Of a stretch of 64,000 nucleotides of DNA, positions 10,073 through 21,877 are shown in pieces. Position 1 is the stretch's first letter. Each line of letters starts with the position of its first letter. The translations under genes and the position numbers were made by a program. The stretch spans positions 9,008,399 to 9,072,398 of the forward strand of contig CM055314.2 in the NCBI GenBank assembly GCA_029255685.2. The letters run 5' to 3'. The notes beneath the pieces were generated by a model that worked only from the letters and a program-made list of their open reading frames with translations, did no database searches and was not told the origin of the DNA. This DNA is from Silene conica (Eukaryota > Streptophyta > Magnoliopsida > Caryophyllales > Caryophyllaceae).

Positions 10073-10695
10073 ACCTGACAGTACCAGATTCAAAATTTCG
10101 TTCCAAAAATCCCTTTCTTTTATATGTTATCACTCCCGTACCTCATAAAAAAATATTTGGGAGTCCTTTCTTATATATAATGTGAGAGTTGTGCTACAAA
10201 AAGAGCACTTTCTTGATATCAAAAGTTGTGAAATATGTTGTTGGGAACCGGTTTTACTAGCTTGGCTACTAACCCCACATATCCAAAAAACATCTTAACC
10301 ACTTTTTACCTTTTACCTCACATATCTTTCATTACCTCAATTGCATGTATCTAGGCCACTTAAATGAGATTTTTATACAAAGTTGTAGAATAATTCTTGT
10401 TCATGTTAGATTGCAGGCATGTTTCCATGGGTCGCAGTTAGGTGAGTGTCTCAACAAAATTACTTCTTTCTATCTTTTACATATACTCACCCTTTGCTTC
10501 ATGAGTGTCTCGAGCGTACCGCGAGAGTCCATGGTATAAGTCTCTATAGTTTCTATATGTGCAAGATTGACAACACCATAACTCGTTTGCATGATTTAAA
10601 CACTTTCTCATTTTGTTCTTGGCATTGGTATAGGCTTACATGTAAATTTCGCTCTGAGATTGAAATCGTTCCATTAGTTAAGATCGAGTCTATTT

Positions 10696-10733
10696 CTTGC
10701 TTGAGGGCAAGCAAGGGTTTGGTTTGGGGAATT
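10696..10733 (+). other. Polypurine tract with upstream hairpin
   Basis: An 8-bp stem, CTTGCTTG/CAAGCAAG, with an AGGG loop ends where GGTTTGGTTTGGGGAATT begins. That tract abuts the 3' LTR at 10734 and is the likely plus-strand primer. Confidence 0.8.
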
Positions 10734-12300
10734 TGATACGTGTCTATTTTATGATGTTTTACATCTATTTTTACACGTATTTGGTCGCTCATTTACTATG
10801 TTTTAGCCTTTATTTCCCACAAATCGTGTACTTTCGTATTTTTATGCACTTTTGCAGATTTATGCGGAAAAGAGACGATTTAGCACCAAATCCATATCCT
10901 CGAGTCTATTGCATAATTAAGGAATAAATGGAAAGTCAACTGGAGTCAAAGTCAAGAGCCCGAAGTCAAAACAAGAAGAAATCCGAAGATTTCTGTACAG
11001 AGGCGGTCGACCGACCATCTAAACGGGTCGGCCGACCAGGCCTGAACTCTAATAGAGCCCAAATCTCAAGGAAGGCCAAGAATTTACGAAGTCCAATACG
11101 AAGCGGTCGACCGACCCACATAGTAGGTCGACCGACCACAGGGGAAGCCCAGACGATTCTTTTCGGAAATAAAGTAGAATTAGAGCTTTTAGGAAACTCT
11201 TAGTTTTATACCCTATATAAACAAATCTTGTGATTAGGGTTAGGTATGCTTTTTCATATATATGCTTGATATCTATTATCATACCTTAGGATCTTTTATT
11301 CAATCTTTTACCAGTTCATCTTTTATCTTATTCAAGAATTCTCAAGCATTCAATAAAGTTTGTTTCTTTCTGCCCTAATTCCAATTGTGGTAATTACTCT
11401 TTTAATCTAACTTTTTATTATAGTTCTTATTTTTATTACAATTGTTAAGTTAGAATCTCAAGCTTTATTGAATCTCGCATGTTTAGATTGTTTACCATGT
11501 TTACCATGTTTATTCCAAATTTTATAATCGTCTTAATTATTATGAGTAGCTAAATTTCATATGTTAGGATGTAGGGGATGAATATGCGTAGGTAGATAAA
11601 ATTCGAAAGACCGACTTGTAGCAGGACCACGGTCGGCCGACTGGAATAGCTGGTCGGTCGACCGAGGCCGTGGTCGGCCGACTGGAGTAGCCGGTCGGTC
11701 GACCACCCGCGTATGTATTCTTATTTCGTCTTTTCTTGTCAATTATAATATCCTGCAATGAGACCATAAGGAGACTTGTAGGATGTTAGTAATGACCTAC
11801 CCAAGATTGAAAGATACGGGAAGGGCATTGGTTTACACCTTAAGACGGATAGGTTACTCAAGACTGAAAGGTATGTGACCTGGGATTTAGGAATCACCCT
11901 TATTGTTGACACCCAATAATTGTGAGACCTAGGAACTAATAGCATAGGCCGAAAGGAGCTGTTAGGTAGCATAGACCTAAAAAGATATGTTACACCCCCT
12001 TACGCGACTGCAATACATGTTGACCTTAGGATTTATTTTACCTTAGCTATTTATTACCCAAACATCCTAGCATCCCTTTTTATTATATTTTAATTCTCAT
12101 CTTTATTTCTTGTTTTATTTTAATCTTTGCCTTAGACTTAGTAATCAACCAATTCAAACCCCCAAAATTGTTACTTTAAACATTCACATCAAACAATAAA
12201 CATTCCCCACCTCCTTGTGGTTCGACCCTGACTTTCACTATCTATTGTTAAAGTTAGGAATTATAAATTTTATCTTTGGTACCCTCAACGACGGGCATCA
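10734..12300 (+). repeat. 3' LTR of the 4050-12300 element
   Basis: A 1567-bp LTR nearly identical to the 5' copy. Palindrome modules are at 11005-11037, 11105-11137, 11631-11663 and 11672-11704, and the TATA box is at 11213-11222. Confidence 0.93.
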
Positions 12301-12305
12301 ACAGT

Positions 12306-12737
12306 CATAGAAACAAATAATGAGCTGCCCAAGAAACTTTAAGCCCAAGGCCAAAAACAAGTCCATGAGTACGGAGGAAAAGAAAACATGCATTGTTACG
12401 TACATAGGTATTGAAAAGCCGCCATTGAGACCCGTGGTTACGTACACTTGGCTCAGTGGAGTGCCAAGATAATTTGGCACTTTCCCGTGAGTGCACATAA
12501 GATGCGTTGCGTAGTAGTTTAGTAGAAGCGACTATGAATATATGGAAACCATATCACTTGATATTCTGCATAACGTCAATTAGATATAGAGTAAATATTA
12601 GGTAGTTTAATTATGTATGTAATTATTGTTGGTTGCTTTATATTCCAAGCGTTGAAGTAGTTATATTATATATTTGTTAGGCTGCAAGCTAATTGTATTA
12701 ATTCAAAACAAAAAACCTAATAATAATCTTTTATATC
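12306..12737. other. Unassigned flank, no gene seen
   Basis: This is the right flank of the 4050-12300 insertion and should be continuous with the sequence before 4050. It has only short open frames of no recognisable family. Confidence 0.3.
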
Positions 12738-13928
12738 TGATGTGTGCATTTTGTATTGACTTTTTACTCTTGTTTTAGCACACATTTTCATGATATTTGG
12801 TGATTTTATATCACTTTATGCCCCGTATTTGCTAATTTGTGTTTGATTTGCTGTTTTGCAGATATTAACCAAAGAGTAGCGGAAACCGAGCTTTTTCTAC
12901 CTCAAAGCACTGCATTTTAGTAGACGATGGAAGAATCATGGCTGGTTGTGCATCAATTGAGAAGCGTGAGGTGATTAAACAACCTTTAGGCATGTCGAAG
13001 ACCAAATCGAGAAGAAGAGTCCTCGATCGAGCTGTCCTGTGCTCGATCGAGGGATCTAGAGGAAGATAAGTCCTCGATCGAGCAACTGATTGTCTTCGAT
13101 CGACCAGTTTTTGAAGACTATTGTGCTCGATCGAGAGGAAATAGCCGTCGATCGAGAGCTTTTCTGACCTTTCGTGTTCACAGTAGTTATTACTTCAGTT
13201 TTTGTTTTCTCTATGTAAGACTCGTTTTGAGATCATTAGGTTAAGCAACTTTTTTCCTATCATTAGCTCTCTGTAGTCTTTTGTTTTAGTTCCTTATTTT
13301 CCAGAAACTTTGTAGCCGTCACATTTCACAATATTTTTAAGTTCTTTGCCGTTTTCGTTCTAAGGATTCTACCTCTTGTCCTTGCCTTTCTTTACTGTAA
13401 ATCTTCCTTTCACATCTCTTTTATTCTGTTCTTATCATTAGTAATCGTATATTGTTTTCGTTCTCTGATTTCCGACATAATTGCGATTGATACTCTGTTT
13501 TCGTATGTCCGTTTTCGTCACTGTTGTTCATCCGTTTTCTGCTCTTGTTCTCATACTTTCTGATCCTGTTCCCTTTCCCTTATAATCCCTATTATTAGCT
13601 TTAATTTAGTTGTATTATATCCCTGTTTAGTATTCCTTATTCATCTCGTATCGTATGCTTGTTATAGTACTTGTGTAACCGTTTTAAGAACACCGAAATT
13701 GTGCTTTGTCCCTCTACTGTTCTCGCCGTTTGTGTCCTCTGCCCATATACTTTATAATCTGTTTTTATCTCTTAATTTAATATGTCATATGCTAGTTTAA
13801 TTATAGTCGTCATAGTTATCGTTAATCCCGTCATGAGTAGCTAAACCCCTTAATATGTTGGGAGGAAGAAAGTTGGGTCAAACGTATGATATGTAGTAGT
13901 CGGGATGGACCGTTTTGGTGGGAGTAAT
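12738..13928 (+). repeat. 5' part of the LTR of an older Athila-like element
   Basis: It starts TGATGTGTGC and is interrupted at 13928 by the insertion with GTAAT duplications. It resumes at 46053 and ends at 46578, followed by an Athila-type primer site. The rejoined LTR would be about 1.7 kb. Confidence 0.8.
13022..13157. repeat. Second type of paired palindromes (CTCGATCGAG)
   Basis: Three pairs, at about 13022-13051, 13072-13105 and 13125-13157. Each is two TCGATCGA-centred palindromes 20-22 bp apart. They lie about 285 bp into the LTR, the same place as the GGTCGACCGACC modules in the other elements (271 bp in). Confidence 0.85.
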
Positions 13929-15460
13929 TGATGCGTGTCTATTTTATGATGTTTTACATCTATTTTTACACGCATTTTGTCGCTCATTTACTATGTTTTA
14001 GCCTTTATTTCCCAACAATTGTCTACTTTCGTGTTTTTATGCTCGTTTGCAGATTTATGCGGAAAAGGGACGATTTTATACCAAATTTATGCCCTCGGGA
14101 TTTTTCATAGCCAAGGAACAAAGGAAAGTCAACTCGAAGCGTTAACCAAGTACCAAGAAGTCAAACCAAGGACAAATCAAGGCAGGCCTACAGGAAAATA
14201 GGTCGACCGACCTACTACATGGGTCGGCCGACCAGGAGACTGTTATGGAAAGACCAGAAATCCCTGAAGCCCATCAAGCGGTCGACCGACCTACTACATA
14301 GGTCGACCGACCTCAGCGCAGACCCAGAATTTTCCGAAAAGCCCATTCAAGTGATTAGGTCATTAGGAAACTCTTATTTTCCGCCTATTTAAGCTAATTA
14401 CGTGATTAGGGTTTGACATTCAGTCATATATTCAGTTTTATTCAGTATTTACTATTCAGTTTTAGAAAGAGTTTTAGTATACAATAGTTATTCTTCAAAC
14501 ACTTTTTCTTTAGTATTGTTCATCATCAATCTTTCCACAACAATCAATAAAGTTCGTTCTTTTCTGCCTTAATCCTTGTTTCCGGTAATTCCTTTCTTAA
14601 TTTCAGTTTTAATTTTATTCTTGTCTTAGAATTATTAGTATCCGGTTTAAGTTAGAATCCCAAGCCTTTATTGTTATTGCATGTTTAGATTGATGTTCGT
14701 TATGATCTCCAAGTTTACTTCTGTTTTTATTATTGTTCCAATAGTCGTGAGTAGCTAATTGCGCATGTTAGGATGTAGGGAGTAAATATGCATCGATAGT
14801 GTAAATTCCGAAATCCATCTGTTGCAGGCAGGAGGTCGGCCGACCGGGGTAGCTGGTCGGTCGACCATCACGCGTTTGTATTCTGTTTCGTTTTAATTCG
14901 TAGACTATAATAACCTACAATGAGACTGAAATGAGACTTGTAGGATGTTAGTAATGACCTACCCAAGATTGAGAGATACGGGAAGGGCATTGGTTTACAC
15001 CTTAAGACGGCTAGGTTACTTAAGACTGAAAGGTATGTGACCTAGAATTTAAGAATCACCCTTATTGTTGACACCCAATAATAGTGAGACCTAGGAACTA
15101 ATAGCATAGGCCGAAAGGAGCTATTAGGTAGCATAGACCTAAAGGATATGTTACACCCATTACGCGACTGCAATACATGTTGACTTAGGATTTATACTAT
15201 CTTAGCTATTTATTACCCAAACATCCTATCATCTCTTTACTATAGTTTTATTCTCATCTTTATTAACTTGTTTTATTTTTATATTTGTTTCTAGACTTAG
15301 TAACAATCAATCAAACCCCCACTTTTGTTAACCTAAAACATTGTCATCAAACAATAAACATTCCCCATCTCTCTGTGGTTCGACCCTGACTTTCGCTATC
15401 TATAGTTAAAGTTTAGGAATTATAAATCTTATCTTTGGCACCCCTCAACGACGGGTGTCA
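13929..15460 (+). repeat. 5' LTR of the outer element
   Basis: A 1532-bp LTR running from TGATGCG to GGGTGTCA. Palindrome modules lie at 14201-14233, 14280-14312 and 14834-14866, with a TATA-like CTATTTAAG at 14385, 73 bp after the second module. The primer site that follows (15461-15485) reads TTGCTGCCGTTGCCGGGG, with changes from the TTGGCGCC form. Confidence 0.9.
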
Positions 15461-15581
15461 AATTTTGCTGCCGTTGCCGGGGAGGTGACGCCAGTGTTTA
15501 TTGTTTCTTGTTTTTGTTTCTTTTGTTTAAGGAACTTTTGTTCCTTAAACTTTCTCACTTTTTTCTTGTAGTTTCCATCTT

Positions 15582-16048
15582 ATGCGCAGGTCAGTTGAAG
15601 GAGAACTCCTACCACTAGACCACGAGCTTGAGAGGACTCTAAGAGAAAGGAGAAAGCTGCTTTTAGAAAGTAGGGAAGGAGGTTCTCCATCTTCCCTATT
15701 CCAAGAAGATATTTTTGAACAACAATCATCACCATCATCACCACAAAACAACCCACCTTCACCAAAAACACCAACTTCACAACCAAATTCATTTCATAAT
15801 TCATCCACACCAAAAACACCAACAAATACCTATTTCCAAGTTTTTGAAGTAAAGGAAGAAAAGATGGCCGAAGAAGCAAGTATTGCAAGTCACTCTATGC
15901 CACAGACAAAGAATCTCTATAAGGGATTCACTTTACCCACAGGAACGGGAAAACCATTTGAGGCCAAGCCTTCCTACATCTCCATGGTGGAGAGGAACCA
16001 GTTTAGAGGCGCAACCAATGAAGATGCAGCTAGGCACATTGAAATCTT
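15582..16048 (+). pseudogene. N-terminal part of the outer element's gag
   Basis: An open frame beginning MRRSVEGELLPLDHEL that matches the start of the intact gag at 5832. At 16048 it switches into purine-rich 3' untranslated sequence. The rest of the same gag resumes at 36471, with only a few codons' worth of bases missing between the two parts. The run-on tail (Lys/Glu-rich) is not gag. Confidence 0.85.
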
Positions 16049-16777
16049 GAGGCATCTTGGTTTGTATGCTATCTTGAGCAAGAAGAGAAAAGAAAGAAAT
16101 CAAGAAAAGAAAAAGAACAGAAAAATTCAGAAAAAGAAGGAAAGAAAAGAAAAAAACGAAAAGAATAAAAAAGTACAGGAAATGGGTCGACCGACAACCA
16201 TTATAGGTCGGCCGACCGACTGAAAAGTTTAAATTCAAAATTTCGTTCACAAAGATTCCTTAATTTTATTTGTTATCACTCCCGTACTTCATTCAAAATA
16301 TTTGGGAGTCCTTTCTTATATATAATGTGAGTTGTGCTACAAAAGTGCACTTTCTTAATATCAAAAAGTTGTGGAATATGTTGTTGGGAATCGGTTTTAC
16401 TAGCTTGGCTACTAACCCCACAAATCCAAAAACATCTTAACCACTTTTTACCTTTTACCTCACATATCTTTCATTACCCTAATTGCATGTATCCGAGTCA
16501 CTTGATGAGTGTGTTCATACATAGTTGTAGAATTCTTGTTCATGTTAGATTGCAGGCATGTTTCCATGGGTCGCAGTTAGGTGAGTGTCACTACAAAATA
16601 CTTCTTTCTATCTTTTACATATACTCACCTTTTGCTTCATGAGTGTCTCGAGCGTACCGCGAGAGTCCATGGTAATAAGTCTCTATAGTCTCTAGTTTGC
16701 AAGTTTGACGACACCATAACTCGTTTCCATGATTTAAATGCTTTCTCATTTTGTACTTAGCATTAGTTTTGGCTAAC
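16049..16777 (+). other. Displaced 3' untranslated segment
   Basis: Matches 19386-20121 of the 3' region: purine-rich run, palindrome module at 16195-16227 and the downstream conserved block. It ends at GGCTAAC, where the sequence switches to gag. Confidence 0.8.
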
Positions 16778-18202
16778 AGCGAGAAAGGTCGACCGACCAA
16801 GACGGACCAGAAAAAAGAGACTCTAAACATCATATCCTTAAGAGGTGGGGCTAAGGTGGGAGGCGAGAAGCAAAAAGGAAAACAGCCAAAGCCGATTGAC
16901 AGCGAGAAAGGTCGACTGACCCAGGAGCCAGGTCGACCGACCTCTGAGCAGAGTCTGGAAAATCCCGCTGTACAGGAAACAGGTCGATCGACCGAGGAAG
17001 AGAGTCGACCGACCCCCGATGCGGAACAAGAAGCTGCCTTTCGTCCCGAATTGCCAAACAACTTAAGAGATTTTCTTTTTCGGGGTGACAAGACCCCTGG
17101 ATTTCTGAGAAGGGCTGCAAATACTGACTCTTCAGTCCCTCCTTTCCCGGAGAGACTCATACCTACAAATAAACAGGTATCTTTTGACAAATTCAAAGAC
17201 GTAATTCGTTTATTAAATGTTCAAGTTCCGTTTTTAGAATTAGTTCAGCAGGTTACTACTTATCTTAAATTTATGAGACAACTTTTGTCAAGAAAGCGGT
17301 CTTTAGATAAAGTCGAGTCAGTTGCCCTAACTGAGGAGTCCTCCAGCTTCCTATCACATGTCATTGCCCCTCATAAGCTGGAGGATCCTGGAAGTTTTTC
17401 TGTCCCCTGCAATATAGGAACTTTCCCTGTGAAAAATGCCCCATGCGACTTAGGAGCTAGTATCAGTGTTATACCCCTTAGTGTAGCCTTAAAACTTCGA
17501 ATGACCAACTTTGCTGTAACTAGTATGACTGTCCAGATGGCGGACCGTACGTCTATGGAACCCGTAGGGGTGCTGGAAAACATCCCTGTGCGTATAGACA
17601 GGTTTTTCTTCCCTGTAGACTTCGTAGGTTTGGACATCCCTGAGGATGCCCATATACCCATAATACTAGGAAGACCTTTCCTCCACACTGCAAGAGCCAT
17701 CATAGATGTGGGCACTGCGACTTTAACTTTCAAAGTAGGAAAGCATTCCATTATTTATGGCCTATCTTATAGGAAAAAGGATGCTATGACCCCTATTACC
17801 TGTAATGATATTGCTTCTGAAAAGAAGTACAAGGTCATCACTACTTCTCCTATTTTATTGCCTACTTATATACCAGTTTTTACACCTCCGCCCCAAATTG
17901 GCAGCAATATGGAGGATATTTCTATTGTAACTAATGCAGGAGTTGGTTTGGGGAAACCCAAAATAAAGGAGACAACCGTACAAAGAGGAGCAATGGGATT
18001 CTTAAGCTACAAGGAAGATGAAGACCCAGATAACAAGGATAAAGAGGACAAAGAAAAGAGAGGAGAAGCTCAAGAGAAGAGCCCGCCGCATATGCTTTGC
18101 GGCGGAGAGGAGATGTGTTTTGCTATTCAAGCAAACACTGTGGAGACTACGGCATGTTGTCAAAAGCCGTGGTCGGAGATATTCCGCATCTTTAGCGGAT
18201 AG
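16778..18202 (+). pseudogene. C-terminal gag-protease fragment
   Basis: Begins AGCGAGAAA plus one GGTCGACCGACC half-module, then jumps to the gag segment starting KTDQKKETLN. The rest is open to the stop at 18202 and carries two modules (16910-16942 and 16982-17014), the protease DLGAS motif and the conserved ending EIFRIFSG. The gag domain and zinc knuckle are missing. An in-frame upstream ATG (16751) gives a 483-codon frame whose start lies in untranslated sequence, so it is unlikely to be used. Confidence 0.8.
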
Positions 18203-20215
18203 TTGTTTCAATTTTCAGTTTTTAAAAAAATTTACTTTTATTGTTGAGACTTTTTAAGTTTGCTTTTAGTTTTAGAACTTTTTCCGTTGTGCTTGCGTAG
18301 TTAGGATTTTGGACATGTTTCTGGCATCTCGCGCATTTGTTGGATATATATATAAAAACTTTTTCAGGTTTTACGAAGAAACGAAGACCGCTGTGCAGCA
18401 GAGGGGTCGACCGACCTGAAATATGGGTCGATCGACCTGGTCCATGAATTACTGGAGTTCATGCAGTCTGCAGGAAGGTCGGTCGACTCAAAATATAGGT
18501 CGGTCGACCTGCCCGTCCGTCACAGCATGTTCGTTTCTTCCTCGGGAATCGTGCACCAATCTTGGTTACTTGAGTGGCACTGCTGGCCACCAAAACCTCC
18601 CAGCTTACGCTGGTTTGGGGAGGTTTTTCACGCGCTTTATAACCCAGTGAGTTCCTTCCAGTTTTTCCTTAGTTTTTATTTACTTGTACCTTTCTTTTAA
18701 TTTTCTGAAACCTTTACTTAGGCTAATGCACAATGGGGACATTGTGCGGGTTGGTTTGGGGAATGGTTTTGTGTCACATGCATTGCATTCCGTCACACGT
18801 TTATTGCATTTCCGCATTGCATTGTTTTTCTTTATTTCTCTTGCATATACAAAAGAAAAAAAAATACAAAAAAAATGAAAAAATTTCAAAAATTGAAAAA
18901 AAAAAAATGCACGTTTATTTCAGCATATAGGTCGAGTCGGAACGAGAGTATTTCAAGGATGATCTTTGCTATCTTACATGTTTATGCCTTTACCTTGCCT
19001 TGTCAACTTGTTTTAGTATGAAAGTCTTTTGCGTATCTACGAGTTTTTGTTAACTTGCATATCTTGAGACTTGACTTATACCTTGGCAACCTACTATACA
19101 TTCTAAGTTTTAGAGCTTATTTCCTGGTTTCATTCTTAAACCAGTTGTCTAGGATGTGAGTAGTACTCCCCTTGGAACATGTTACATCAATATGCATAAA
19201 CATGAACTTGAAATTGCTATATACTTGTTTTACTATCTCGTTTTGTGAGTCTTGGTACGTGCATTTGGGATCCCTTTTCTCATATTTACCTATAAGCCTT
19301 ACATAGCCAAAATTGCCTTTTTACTCCCCCAAAACTACATCCCATACTTAGCCTACCTTTCCAAGCTAGTATTTGTGGTCTTTGGTCTATCTTGAGGCAT
19401 CTTGGTTTGTATGCTATCTTGAGCAAGAAGAGAAATGAAAGAAAGCAAGAAAAGAAAAAGAACAGAAAAATTCAGAAAAAGAAGGAAAGAAAAGAAAAAA
19501 ACGAAAAGAATCAAAAAGTACAGGAAATGGGTCGACCGACAACCATTATAGGTCGGCCGACCGACTGAAAAGTTTAAATTCAAAATTTCGTTCACAAAGA
19601 TTCCTTAATTTTATTTGTTATCACTCCCGTACTTCATTCAAAATATTTGGGAGTCCTTTCTTATATATAATGTGAGTTGTGCTACAAAAGAGCACTTTCT
19701 TAATATCAAAAAGTTGTGGAATATGTTGTTGGGAATCGATTTTACTAGCTTGGCTACTAACCCCACAAATCCAAAAACATCTTAACCACTTTTTACCTTT
19801 TACCTCACATATCTTTCATTACCCCAATTGCATGTATCCAAGTCACTTGATGAGTGTGTTCATACATAGTTGTAGAATTCTTGTTCATGTTAGATTGCAG
19901 GCATGTTTCCATGGGTCGCAGTTAGGTGAGTGTCACTACAAAATACTTCTTTCTATCTTTTACATATACTCACCTTTTGCTTCATGAGTGTCTCGAGCGT
20001 ACCGCGAGAGTCCATGGTAATAAGTCTCTATAGTCTCTAGTTTGCAAGTTTGACGACACCATAACTCGTTTGCATGATTTAAATGCTTTCTCATTTTGTA
20101 CTTAGCATTAGTTTTGGCTAACATGTAAATTTTGCTCTGAGATTGAAATCGTTCCATTAGTTAAGATCGAGTCTTTTTCTTGCTTGGGGGCAAGCAAGGT
20201 TTGGTTTGGGGAATT
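18203..20215 (+). other. Non-coding 3' region of the composite, first copy
   Basis: Carries modules at 18405-18437, 18477-18509 and 19530-19562, the hairpin with polypurine-like tract near 18727, and the terminal hairpin and polypurine tract just before 20216. Confidence 0.8.
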
Positions 20216-21756
20216 TGATGCGTGTCTATTTTATGATGTTTTACATCTATTTTTACACGCATTCGGTCGCTCATTTACTATGTTTTAGCCCTTATTTCCC
20301 AACAATTGTGCACTTTCGTATTTTTATGCACTTTTGCAGATTTGTGCGGAAAAAGGACAATTTTACACCAAACTTATGCCCTTGAGATTTTCAGCATAAA
20401 TAAGGAACGAAGAAAGTCAACTAGAATCACTAATCACGAACCAAAGGTCAAACCGAGGCAAATCAAAGCAATCTAACGCGGAAATGGGTCGACCGACCTA
20501 TTACTTGGGTCGGCCGACCAGATATCTGTTATGAAAGCCCAGAATTTTCCTGAAGCCCGTAAAAGAGGTCGACCGACCCACATAGTAGGTCGACCGACCT
20601 CAGCGCAGCCCAGAAGTTTTTCAGAAGTCCATTAGAAGTGTTGGAGTCTTTAGGAAACTCCTAATTGCCGCCCTATATAAACTAATCTTTCGTTTAGGGT
20701 TAATCATCGAGTTCTACATTCAGAATTATTCAGCTTTATTTAGTTTTATTCCGTCTCTTAGTTTAATTACAATCTTTCAATATTCTCAAGCACTTTAGTT
20801 GTTCATCAATCATTCAAGCATTCAATAAAATTTGTTCCTTTCCATCTTAATTTAAATTTATGGTAATTCTTCCTTAATTTAGTTCTATTATTGTTCTTAG
20901 TATTATCGCATTCGGGTTAAGTTAGAATCCCAAAGCTTTATCGTAAATTGCATGTTTAGATTGATAATTGTTATGATTGCCATGTTTATCCCTGTTTTTA
21001 TTGTTGTTTCGATAATCATGCGTAGCTAAATACATATGTTAGGATGTAGGGGATGAATATGGGTAGGTAATATAAGTCCGAGACCGACCTGTAGCAGGGC
21101 CGTGGTCGGCCGACTCACATAATGGGTCGGTCGACCAGGGCGGTGGTCGGCCGACTGGGCTAGCCGGTCGGTCGACCCACTCGCATATGTTTTCTGTTCC
21201 GTTTTAGTTCGTAGACTATAGTACCCTACAATGAGACTGAAAGGAGACTTGTAGGATGTTAGTAATGACCTACCCAAGATTGAGAGATACGGGAAGGGCA
21301 TTGGTTTACACCTTAAGACGGCTAGGTTACTCAAGACTGAAAGGTATGTGACCTAGAATTTAGGAATCACCCTTATTGTTGACACCCAATAATTGTGAGA
21401 CCTAGCAACTAATAGCATAGGCCGAAAGGAGCTATTAGGTACCATAGACCGAAAGGATATGTTACACCCCTTACGCGACTGCAATACATGTTAACCTTAG
21501 GATTTATATTACCTTAGCTATTTATTACCCAATCATCCTAGCATCTCTTTTATCATAGTTCTAATCTCATCTTTATTTACTTGTTTTATTTTTATCTTAA
21601 CAACCAAATCAACCCCTAATTTTGTGACTTTAAACATTAGCATCAAACAATAAACATTCCCCACCTCCTTGTGGTTCGACCCTGACTTTCACTATCTATA
21701 GTTTAAGTTTAGGAATTATAAATCTTATCTTTGACACCCCTCAACGACGGGTATCA
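20216..21756 (+). repeat. Middle LTR of the composite
   Basis: A 1541-bp LTR from TGATGCG to GGGTATCA, followed by a primer site (TTGGCGCCGTTGTCGGGG). Modules are at 20487-20519, 20567-20599, 21104-21136 and 21145-21177; the TATA box is at 20673, 73 bp after the second module. Confidence 0.9.
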
Positions 21757-21877
21757 AATTTTGGCGCCGTTGTCGGGGAGGTGACGCCAGTGTTTATTGT
21801 TTATTGTTTTTGTTTCTTTTGTTTAAGGAACTTTTGTTCCTTAAACCTTCTCACTTTTTTCTTCTAGTTTCCATCTT

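Larger units (their letters stand above)
8706..10695 (+). other. Non-coding 3' region with conserved structures
   Basis: About 2 kb between the gag-protease stop and the polypurine tract, with no credible coding. It is recognisably conserved at 18203-20180, 24763-26730 and 39990-44480. It holds two palindrome modules, a double hairpin near 9084-9137 (GTGGC/GCCAC, then AAAACCTCCCAGC pairing with GCT...GGGGAGGTTTT), a second hairpin with polypurine-like tract at 9243, and a purine-rich run at 9925-10020. Confidence 0.75.
4050..12300 (+). mobile_element. Complete Athila-like element with gag-protease only
   Basis: An 8251-bp LTR retrotransposon flanked by the perfect duplication ACAGT (4045-4049 and 12301-12305). 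Its two 1567-bp LTRs start TGATACG, end GGGCATCA and show about five differences, so insertion is recent. Internally it has a single open gag-protease frame and about 2 kb of non-coding 3' sequence. Reverse transcriptase, RNase H and integrase are absent. The Athila link comes from the primer site (seen inverted here, upright in relatives at 21757 and 46579) and the gag type. It is non-autonomous and would need pol from a related element. Confidence 0.93.

Noticed and set aside
12298..12498. Short minus-strand frames after the 4050-12300 element
   Set aside because: They are short and overlapping, lack a recognisable domain, and their first bases lie in the LTR end and target duplication.
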